64,000 nucleotides of DNA from Citrus sinensis (Eukaryota > Streptophyta > Magnoliopsida > Sapindales > Rutaceae), in the NCBI RefSeq assembly GCF_022201045.2, contig NC_068558.1, forward strand, positions 1,054,001 through 1,118,000, in the 5' to 3' direction. Positions 12,183 to 21,344 of this stretch are shown piece by piece. The notes under the pieces are model-generated. The model was given only the letters and a program-made list of their open reading frames with translations, did not search any database and had not been told where the DNA came from. Each line of letters opens with the position of its first letter. Position 1 is the first letter of the stretch. The translations under genes and the position numbers were made by a program.

Positions 12183-13533
12183 TTATTTGGACTGACAATC
12201 ACATTTAACTTGAGATGGGCCTCAATTTCAAGTGTTCTATTTCTACGTGGCCCCAATCACATTTAACTTGCATTAAATCGTAGGCAGACTCTGAAGGACT
12301 TTTAGCTTACATTACTGAGAAGTTCGATGGCCCATACACTCTCTCACTCACGCGACACCCACCCACTTTCTCCATCGTAATCAATGCATACGTGTGTTCT
12401 CAAATTGTGTGCAGTGCGACGTTTACGTTACTGAGAAGTTCTGGAATATACCATAGGTCACCTTATATAATGTACGTGTATAAGATGTGTAATTAAATTT
12501 TTATATAATTATTAATTTTTTAAAATAAATATATATATATTATAATATTATTTATTTATTGTATAACTAATATGATATCTCACAGTTATTTTAAAATTTT
12601 TTCTTAAATTATACAAGTCACTTCATTAGTTTAATTTAATTTAATAATGGTAAAGTATATTAAAAAATAATAATAACGATAAAGTAAGTACGTATACATG
12701 ACATGTTGGGCAATTCGCCTTCATTTGAATGGCGGTGTAAATATACAATATGTGTATGTATTTTTCATTTACGCGGCACCGCTGAAATTTAATTTCATTC
12801 CACCGGTACCGTACAATCCATTGATCAATCAAACAAAATCAACGTGCATGCAACAGTCCATAGCAAGTCTCAGTGTGTTAAGAAGTTGTGAAATCTAATT
12901 TCTTTATGGCGTACATGGTCTTCCTTATTTTCCTTGCTTTGCCTACATTCAACTCTTATATCACCCCCACTCAAATCGAAAAACCTTTATTCCACTTCTT
13001 CCATGAATTAGTTGTATAATATTTATTTAAATATGACCAGATTTTTTTAATTGGATAAAGCTTATCCAAAAATTAGTGCAAGATCAAGTAATAACTTTAT
13101 CATTCTCTGAATGAATTAGTTAACTTTTGGAAATTAATGATGAGAAAGATTAAATTATTAATTACAAAATGATATCGAAGGGCTTCTAATCTCACCTACC
13201 AACACACAGGTGGATCCATTCATTAATAAGTTAAAAGCTTAACTGTGTATAGTTCCCTTCTCTTAAGGAAATTTATTTGACAAGGCTTCTTATCGACTAC
13301 AGAAAGCTAGCGCTGGTGAGAAATAAAAATAATAGAAAGCGAAATGAATGCTCCTCTCAACGCATGCTAAAAAGCTAGCTAATTAAACTAACACTTTAAC
13401 ATCAAGGACGGCCTATGAAAGCGCTGTTTAACGACCATAAAAAAAAAAAGGTAACAAGATTGGAAGCGTGATGTGTAAACTGTAAAGTTTGCTCACTGTT
13501 CCTCAATGATATGAGTTTTGCTAAGGTTTATGT

Positions 13534-13552
13534 CACACACACACACACACAC
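13534..13552. repeat. (CA)n microsatellite
   Basis: About nine CA repeats followed by TATA. Confidence 0.85.
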
Positions 13553-14251
13553 ATATACGTATTTAATTATTCATTTATGCAACAATTTAATCTAAAAACT
13601 ACTACAAGTTATATATAAATTAATTAGTGGTATTTACTCAGCATAGGATCCAAATCTTTCATTATAATCTACAGAACATCCAGGGGGTCAAGCGGATATG
13701 TTTCAAGAAGAGATAAATTAAGAAATGATGGCCGCACCATATATAAGCTAACAAGTACGTACTCGGTACAATTGCTAGAAAGTTATATTTCAACTGTCTT
13801 CTTGGACAAAATTAAAGGAGGTTATATGCATCTGTTATGTTGTTGGTGTTTCATAGTCAAGAAAGCTTTATAAAGACGAGGCAAGGCAATATCACGAAGT
13901 CGTCCAGTCAATCTTGCAAGCAGATATTATATATATATACTTGGAATAGAGTTTAATTAACGGAGGATAGGCCTGGTTTTTGCTGATAATTTAAGTGATA
14001 TACGTACCCACGTGCCAAAGAAGCTAAATTTAGGTTAAAACTCAAAGGCCAGGTAGTTTCTTTGGTTTTAAGATACATTATTCTGAGCCGTCATCTAAAT
14101 TTGCATGTGCATCCGGATCCACAGTCACATTTCTGAAAATTATGATACTTTACATTGGGACCAATGTCACAATTAAAGCCGCTAAGGAAGATGGTAACGT
14201 CATTTCTTCATTAGGTTGCAGTACTGCTAAAGATAACAACTTTCAAATCTA

Positions 14252-14650
14252 GTGATTGAAGTCACCTCATCGTCTTCGTCACGACTTTCCCCTTTGTACT
14301 TGTACTGGTATAGGAGTATATTTTCTCCTTGTTTGGCGCAGACCTGTTTTATATTGAAGCAAGTTTTTGAACTAGCCAACATCGATCAGTGCAGGCAGGT
14401 ACCGACGAAATCAAATTCTGATACAACTATCAACAAAAATTTTATACCTCTCGTGGGCCATGGATTGAAGCTTCGGATGCCATTTCCGAAGCCAACGCTG
14501 TTCCTGCGGCATGTGAGGCCGTGTACCGCTGAAATAATGGTGATTTCTTAAGCGAATTTGGGGATTATCATTCTTCTTGTTGTGCTGAAGTTATGGCAGC
14601 TGCACTAGCTGTCAAGCAATCTTTCATTAAGGCCGGAATAACTTGTGGTT
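14252..14650 (+). pseudogene. Unrecognised broken coding remnant
   Basis: The base composition becomes gene-like here. An open frame from 14252 to 14551 is followed, in a shifted frame, by two coherent blocks: WIEASDAISEANAVPAACEAVY (about 14456-14525) and FLSEFGDYHSSCCAEVMAAALAVKQ (about 14545-14620), separated by a stop. I do not recognise the family. The Cys/Ala-rich, codon-regular text suggests the end of a former gene or captured fragment. There is no start context or intron pattern supporting an active gene. Confidence 0.3.
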
Positions 14651-14869
14651 GGTGACTAATTAAATATTGGATTGTATTGTAATGGCTTCATTCGGTGGGA
14701 CTCGAATCCCTTTCAATCCTAATTATAGATTTCATTGATAATTTGTTGTTTTTTACTCGCTAGCTTCTTTTATCTCGATTTTACATGCAACTTTTGCACC
14801 TTTTTTTTAGCGCCATCTCTTTTTACTAAATGGATGATAAGGCTCTTCCCATTTCTCCTCATTTGTAAT

Positions 14870-15505
14870 TAGGAATGACAAAATCTTTCACAGGTTTGAG
14901 GTCCCACAGGGTTTCATCCCAAATGAAGTGAATTTTCAATAATTTTTGAGGAATTAAGTGAGAAATGATAAAAAAAAAAACCTTCAAATTCTTAATAGGA
15001 GGAGGTCTGATTATATACTTCCCATCCAATCCCCATTAGATATAATTTTTGTTTTATCAATTACAATATTGATCAATAAATTTTCTTTTTCTTTTTACCT
15101 AATATAAATAGGTTATAACAAAAAGAAAACCCTATAATATAATTCTTATTCAACCCTAAAATATTGTTACATTTTCTTTTTTCTCTTAAAGTGCTACTCT
15201 CTTCAAACATTTTTTAGTTTTAATATCATTTCAAGATATAATTTCAAACTTTTAGGGATTTTTTAAATAATTTAAATACTTTACAATATGTGATTATTTT
15301 ATTTAACTCTAATTTTTAATTTATTGAAATCATGTATTGAAGTAAATGTGGAATAGGATGAGGATAAAGAAATTATTCCCCATATAGGGATTGTCCATCT
15401 CTACCCCACTAAATTTATTGGGCTTACCCAACTCCATTGTCATTTTTATTTTTAATCCCTCAATTTTTGCTATTCAATAGGATACCCATTCCATTGCCAT
15501 TCCTA
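14870..15505. mobile_element. Small non-autonomous hAT element (MITE)
   Basis: Inverted ends TAGGAATGACAA (left) and TAGGAATGGCAA (right, minus strand). Flanks TTTGTAAT at 14862-14869 and TGTGTAAT at 15506-15513 match at 7 of 8 bases, the hAT target-duplication length. The 636-bp interior is AT-rich and non-coding. Its right end and flank lie in a 57-bp tandem duplication. Confidence 0.6.
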
Positions 15506-15538
15506 TGTGTAATCTCTCAATATTAGCTATTCAATAGG
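15434..15538. repeat. 57-bp-period tandem duplication across the MITE right end
   Basis: Two 48-base copies beginning CCATTG and ending CTATTCAATAGG, at 15434-15481 and 15491-15538. They contain the MITE end, the target duplication and flank, so the duplication followed the insertion. Confidence 0.6.
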
Positions 15539-15571
15539 TTTTCCTCGTTCCACCATATATATATATAGACT

Positions 15572-15740
15572 CAGGGGCAGAATTATTAAGGGACTGGCAT
15601 GGGTCATGGCCCCTGTAAAAAAAACAGTTTAATACTCAATATTTTATATTAAAATAAATATATATTAATAAAATACCTATTTTATAGGCTTGAAAAAATT
15701 CTTGGGCCCCTCCGGCCAAGATTGGCTTGTTCCGTCCTTG
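15572..15740. mobile_element. 169-bp hAT-type MITE (CAGGGGC ends)
   Basis: The left end starts CAGGGGCAGAA; the right end on the minus strand starts CAAGGACGGAAC. GGCCCC motifs lie in both subterminal parts. Flanks TATAGACT (15564-15571) and TATAAACT (15741-15748) agree at 7 of 8 bases. The CAGGGGCGGA-type end is typical of Tip100-like hAT elements. Confidence 0.55.
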
Positions 15741-16421
15741 TATAAACTTATTACTCTTATAAGTATTAAAAAAATGGTCGCTGAAGATTTTTTGAGCTCA
15801 ACTGATCAGTGTAATTTTTCTTTAACTATATACAATCAGACTCTGATCCCTTGTCTTCAAGACGTTGACACACACTAGATCAAACGTACCTAATTCGTTA
15901 TTCAGTTCAATAAAAACGTTAAAAAATAGTGTTTAATTATAAACACAGACAATATAATCTTCCTAAAGTCAACATAATTATTTTTCAATTAAACCTCACT
16001 AAAGTGAAACGAAATATGAGAGAATGAAAATAACAATAAAGGTGCTTCAATTTTTTTCCCCTTTCTTCGGAAAGATCAGCTCCCATGTCACGTTATGTTA
16101 GCTTAGCCTATCATCACCATGCTACCTTGAACGAAGATGCTAAGGAGGAGCAAAGTAAAGATTTTGCATATAAGAAAAAGGAAACTCCAATAATGATAAT
16201 AATAAAATAATAATATATAGATAATAATTTAGACAACGATTGTCAAAGTTCAAAACTCACTGTGCATGTGATCATAAAACCAAACACTGAACAAGGACAT
16301 ATATCTTCTAAAAAAAAAAAAGAACATATATTAATATATATTTAGAAACTAGATACATGATCTAATATTTATTAAGCATGCTCATAATCGATATTACGAA
16401 AAAAATTAAAAATCGATACTA
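15741..16421. other. Spacer and 3' tail of the 16.4-kb gene
   Basis: AT-rich; no gene or clear repeat seen. Confidence 0.45.
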
Positions 16422-16964
16422 CTAAGCACAAGAAATGGCAAGAGTGGGAGCCGTAAATCTCTCCGACGCGGTTCTTCTCAAAGAATTGATTTCCGGGGAC
16501 AGCCCACCAAAGTCTATCTCCGGTCCTTCAGGTATCGTCGTGAGGGCTCCAGTCTTGTCATAGTAAACGCAGTACTCATCATTTGAACGGTCACGCAACT
16601 TTAACCAGGAACTAGAACTTTGCTTTGACTTGAAGACAGATTTGAGCAGCTTCTGCAGAGACCGAGAGATCTTTGAAGATGATTTTCTGGTCAAAGCTGG
16701 GCCTGGGGCCGGTGCTGGGCCTGGGGCCGGTGCTGGATTAGTGGCTCTACGATCGGGCAAGTGAGGCATGGATAGGGTTCTTGAAACGATGGCTGAGTCA
16801 AGTTGACGCTTGAATGACTTGAGCTCAAAAGAGTCATAGAGTGTGCTCCCACAATCCCATACAGGCTCCTGGTTCTTCTTGTCAGTAGCTTCTTGCGAGT
16901 GGCTTTGTGTATGTGTTTGTACGTGAAGCTTCTCCAATTTTGGATGTTTTAGAGTGCTTTCCAT
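16422..16964 (-). CDS. Plant-specific intronless protein, MASS-like (possible MAPK substrate)
   Basis: Single-exon gene, 180 residues. The core motif WDCGSTLYDSFELKSF (residues 36-51) and SRTLSMPHL (61-69) place it in a land-plant family related to the MASS proteins (MAPK substrates in the stomatal lineage). Residues 77-90 are a PAPGPAP repeat, coded by tandem 18-bp units. Residues 92-115 are Ser/Lys-rich (SKISRSLQKLLKSVFKSK), a likely basic amphipathic membrane- or nucleus-directing helix. The C-terminus (LRRTASERF) has an RRTAS phosphosite-like motif. No signal peptide or transmembrane segment is evident. A TATA-like sequence (TTAAATATACC, minus strand) lies about 50-60 bases upstream. The gene is likely real, with an open frame well above chance and coherent composition. 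The MASS link is by the WDCGS-LYDS motif only, so function is tentative. Confidence 0.75.
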   Translation of the reverse strand: MESTLKHPKLEKLHVQTHTQSHSQEATDKKNQEPVWDCGSTLYDSFELKSFKRQLDSAIVSRTLSMPHLPDRRATNPAPAPGPAPAPGPALTRKSSSKISRSLQKLLKSVFKSKQSSSSWLKLRDRSNDEYCVYYDKTGALTTIPEGPEIDFGGLSPEINSLRRTASERFTAPTLAISCA

Positions 16965-18058
16965 TTTCTTCGCGGATTCAAAGTGTGAAATTGAGAAAAT
17001 GGCGAGATGGGTATATTTAAGAGGAAGATTTGTCGTGAGAGAGTCAGAGTGGAAAATTCAACACTACAACGGACCCGCTAAAGTTTATCCTAATATATAA
17101 ATAGTCCCCGAAAGTTTCAAGAATAAACATATAAATCCCCCATCTTAGTTTGTGCCGCTGTGGTCGACTTAGTGCATGTGGCCCCTTTACTCCTCCTTTC
17201 ACAAAATCGATCTTGCCATTATGATAAAATAAAAAATGTAAAGTCCGGCATCTCTAAATAAACCAAATATAATCTCAAAGTAGTATTTATATATCAATTT
17301 TTGAAAGTAACATTTAATTTTAATAATAAAAATTAACCTCCTTAAATCAAGTTTTAATGGGTGCATAAATTAATAATAATAATAATAATAATAATAATCA
17401 TCATCATCATTATCATCCATGTCATCATTATGATAATTCTTAAAAATTAAATTCTAAATGCATACTCGATGTCTCCAAATAAATAAAAATTATTAAGAGA
17501 GAATTTAAGCATTAATTTCTGAAAACATGAAGGTTCTAAATACAAATTAGGGAAAACGCTAGGGGTACTCAGTGTACTTTTTGGTTTGATTTTATAACGG
17601 TTGGTGAATAATCAGACGCGTTGGTTTGCTTGGGACCTATGTGAGTAAAGTTACTCTACGTTCACGGCCAAATCACATGGACCATATAAATTCTCCATTT
17701 CCTTGTGAGCCTGGTTTTCCATAATTTAAGTTTTGTAATTAATAGCTAAAAGATGGTTGGACTTAGACTTGTGTGCTGTGATTTGGACGTTATTTGTTGA
17801 TAATTAATAATTTAAAATCCCAGCTTTGATTAGGTTAATTTACGATTTTAAAAAACCCTTCAATTTTATTGTAGATGGCGACGCTGACGCTATCAAATAC
17901 CTAACAGGGTCCCAAATGATATGCTAATTAAACACGTGGATCCCATGATTAAGCATGTCGCATTATTATGTATCTTCTAATGTAGTTATTACCAAAAAAA
18001 AAAAAAATCATCAAGACTGAAGATACGTGCTTCTGCTTAGCAATTGGCTAGGAAATTA
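16965..18058. other. Spacer left of the MULE
   Basis: Promoter of the 16.4-kb gene, then AT-rich sequence. An (ATA)n-(ATC)n microsatellite is at 17371-17418. No gene seen. Confidence 0.5.
17371..17418. repeat. (AAT)n-(ATC)n microsatellite
   Basis: About nine AAT repeats followed by imperfect ATC repeats. Confidence 0.85.
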
Positions 18059-18067
18059 AAAAATAAA
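18059..18067. repeat. Left 9-bp target-site duplication of the MULE
   Basis: AAAAATAAA, identical to 25190-25198 beyond the right end. Nine bases is the diagnostic Mutator superfamily length; because the sequence is A-rich the match is weaker evidence than a complex one would be, but it abuts both inverted repeats exactly. Confidence 0.75.
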
Positions 18068-18148
18068 GGGAAATTTACAAAAATAACCATTAATATTTTA
18101 TTATTTTCGTAATTAACCCTCTCAATTTTTTTCTATCAACATTAGCCA
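18068..18148. repeat. Left terminal inverted repeat of the MULE
   Basis: 81 bases beginning GGGAAATTTACA and ending TATCAACATTAGCCA. Paired with 25109-25189; the outer 12 and the inner 15 bases match closely, with the middle diverged. Confidence 0.8.
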
Positions 18149-18389
18149 AACACAAGCCTTTCTTCCCAAATTACCATTCTTTACAGAACAAAACCAACAT
18201 TGTTTCTCCCATCTCGCCAAACCAAAAGCAGCTTTTCATTCTTGAATCATCAGCCAACGGCGACCGCAAAAGACAACTGTAAAAATGATATCCGATCATA
18301 ATCTATCCAGATTCAACACAAATCGACATCACTTACTGGTATGAATTATTTTTTGAACTTACTGAACTCAGTCGGGTGAATCTGAATCT

Positions 18390-18444
18390 GGCGACAGGCT
18401 GCCTATCGCAGCAAAACTTGGTGCGACAGGCTGCCTGTCGCACC
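18390..18444. repeat. Left subterminal palindromes of the MULE
   Basis: Two palindromes: an imperfect one at 18390-18412 (GGCGACAGGC arm) and a perfect one at 18420-18444 with 12-bp arms GGTGCGACAGGC around a single T. The same arm sequence recurs in the array near the right end. Confidence 0.85.
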
Positions 18445-18518
18445 CACTCTTGGAGATTTATTAAAATTGTATTATTTTAATTAGGACTGAAATAATTTTT
18501 TTTTTAATTTCAGGCTTA

Positions 18519-21154
18519 ATGGATTCAGTTGTACTTGAATTGTGTTACGATGGTTGGTGGGAGACATTAGAGAATGGCTGTATGGAGTACGTGAATGGTA
18601 AAAATCGAGCTTTTTTGGTTGGAAAAAATTACCTGTTTGATCAGTTATTGGCAAGAGTATACGAGGTGTTAAAAATAAATCCTAATGACTATAGTATCAC
18701 AATGAAGACAACTTTGAGGTCTAGTAACACATTATATCGTATATGTGCAATGCCCATGGATATATGTGATGATGAAATGGTGAGGGTTGTGTTGCATATG
18801 GCATCTGACGTAGCTAATTTTGGATGCATTCCTATATTCGTGACCACATCACCTCGAGTTCCGAGCGAAGGTATTGAGCCACATGTCGATACAGAAACTT
18901 CGTTTAGAGCAAATATGTCTGGCCCCGATAATGATGAAGAGGTGTTGCCAAGGACAATATCGCTGCAGCAATATTACTCTCCAATCCACGACAATTATGA
19001 CAACATTGATGATAATGGCGTTACGTTACAGGATGTTGGAGCAACGGTATTTCCAATAACAACGTCGTTGGAGCAACAATATTCTCCGTATCACAACAAT
19101 GATTTTCGGGACAATGATGATTTTCATAATGAGACAGAGGGGGATAATATTTGTGCAGAACCTTCTAATAATACAAGGCGGGGCACTCGTTTCAATAATG
19201 ATGGTGATGATGGAGGAGCCGGTCCTTCGAATGTTCCGTCGTTTCAGGATGAGGATGAGTGTGAAGACAATACTCCTGTGAATAACAGAGGCAATAGACC
19301 TATTCCTTCTATGGTTCGATCGAGAAGGAGAATTGACCCCCTTACAAGTCTTGCTCCAACTTTACCTTCGAACATGGTTGCTCCAAGCTTTGTTAGCAGT
19401 TGTGACTCAGATGATATCAGCGTGGGTAAGCTATTTGCTGAGAAGAATGAGCTTATATTACAACTACGCAAGGTGGCCTTTAGAGATAAGTTTGATTTCA
19501 AGATTGCACGGTCTACTCGACACGTTTCGAGGCTCACTGTTGTTCAGAATCATGTAAATGGCGTATTCGAGCAACTAGAAGTTCGAACGAGCAACATGTT
19601 CCTTGGGTGGTGAAGAGAATTGATAATGTACACACTTGTCATAATGAGGTATTGGTTGATGGACGTCATCGAGTAAGGAGCCGGGTTGTCGGTCTTATTA
19701 TCGCAGAAAAATATATTCAAGATAAGAGGATTTATACTCCCAATGACATAAGAGCAGATATGCAACAGGAATACGGTGTTCAGTTAACATACCAGCAGGC
19801 ATATAGGGCGAGAGAAGTTGGTCTTGAAATAGTACGCGGCAACCCTGCAGAGTCATACAACTTGCTCCCTAAATACTCTCACGTACTAACTACAGCGAAT
19901 GAGGGTACAGTCACTCACCTCGAGCAGGATGGAGATGGTAATTTCTTGTACTATTTTGTAGCACTCGGATCTTCCATCAAGGGGTTTATGCAGTACATCC
20001 GGCCTGTCATTGCTGTAGATGGTACTCATCTGAAGGGATTATATCGTGGAAGCATGTTCGTGGCAACATGTCTTGATGGTAACAATCAATTGTATCCGTT
20101 AGCCATTGGGATCATGGATTCAGAAAATAATGATGCTTGGGAATGGTTTATGATGAAGTTACATGGAGTGATTGGTGATAGACCTGAGTTGGTAATTATC
20201 TCTGATCGATGCACTGCCATAAGGGGAGCCGTTCTTAAAGTATTTCACAATGCAACTCATGGCGTTTGTTTTTACCACGTCAAAGGTAACATTAAGTCAC
20301 AATTTAGAATGTCCAAAGCTCTTTGGGATGAATTTGAACCTGCCTTTATTAATGCAGCAAAAGCATATGGCCACGAGGAATTTAAGAGACAACTTGAAGG
20401 GTTGTGGATGATCCACTCGGGTGCGGCTGATTACCTAGAAAATAATGTCGGTACGTGTAATTGGGCAAGGTCTCAGTTTCAAGGTAGGAGGTACAGCATT
20501 CTTACCACCAACATCGCGGAGAGTGTTAATGCTTTCATGAGGGAACCTCGAAAATTTCCTGTTACTCATCTTGTTGATCACTTCAGGAAAACATTGCAGC
20601 AATGGTTTTATGATAGAAAAATTGTGGCTGAATCAATGACTACTCGGCTAACAACATGGGCGGATGAAATAGTCACTGAGAGGAGAACTATAGCTGAAAG
20701 AATGATAGTTCGGCCGGTGTCTCCGCATCGCTTTCAAGTTATAGGCGGTGGGCTTAAGGAAAGGTTGGTTGACTTGCAAAAGAGAACTTGCTCCTGCAGA
20801 GTGTTTCAGCTTGATCAGCTTGTGTGTGCTCATGCAATTGCGGCGTGTCTAACACACCGGGTGGATTTTATTAACCTTTGCTCGGACTTTTACACTACAG
20901 AATCGTTGGCGATGGCTTATGCACAACCAGTGGAGCCAATTGGTGATGTGGCTGATTGGGAAGTTTCAGATGAAATTCAGGAGCTGTAGGTATACCCACC
21001 AGTTGAGGCACCGCCACCTGGACGTCGTAAAGAGCGCAGAATACCCTCGGCTGGCGAGGACGTTGACCGGCGAACTGTAAGATGCGGCCGGTGTCATGAA
21101 CTTGGCCATAATCATAAGCGATGTAAGAATCCTATTGCGTCGACTCGAAGTTAG
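18519..21154 (+). pseudogene. MURA-type MULE transposase, broken
   Basis: Cut-and-paste transposase of the Mutator superfamily. The N-terminal part (18519-19613 frame) has a PB1-like start, then a long acidic Asp/Asn-rich linker. The DNA-binding zinc module (CCSESCKWRIRAT...VHTCH) follows near 19530-19640, then the MULE catalytic domain: first Asp in VIAVDGTHLKG (about 20018), second in LVIISDRC, Glu in NIAESVNAF. A SWIM zinc finger (CSCRVF...CAHAIAAC) follows near 20790-20845. A zinc knuckle (CGRCHELGHNHKRC) lies near 21085-21126. Two lesions: a frameshift near 19520 just before CCSESC, and an in-frame TAG at 20987-20989, probably from CAG, which cuts off the knuckle. An acceptor-like TTTCAG at 18508-18513 just before the ATG suggests an intron in the leader. 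All catalytic residues remain. Confidence 0.88.
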
Positions 21155-21344
21155 TTGTATTTTGTGTGTTATTCGTTGGTTAAAACTATTATTATTTTTG
21201 TGTTACGTTGGTTAAAACTGTTATTGTTTTTTGTATTTCGTTGGTTAAAATTGTTATTATTCATAAAACTTTATTTTATTTTAAAGTTCAAAATGTGAGG
21301 CATTAAAATTATATAAATTTCAACATTGAAATTACTACATAGGT
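21155..21344. other. Junction between the two tail-to-tail MULE genes
   Basis: 190 bases, AT-rich, containing three diverged copies of a unit with TTCGTTGGTTAAAACTGTTATTAT (period about 40 bases, 21170-21265). Probably shared 3' regions. Confidence 0.5.

Larger units (their letters stand above)
11244..14251. other. Gene-poor AT-rich spacer
   Basis: No gene seen on either strand. It contains the microsatellites listed separately at 11739, 12156 and 13534 and several short AT-rich tracts. Confidence 0.5.

Noticed and set aside
17540-17730. Transposon-end-like text (GGGAAAACGCTAGGGGTAC)
   Set aside because: No partner end or target duplication found within reach.
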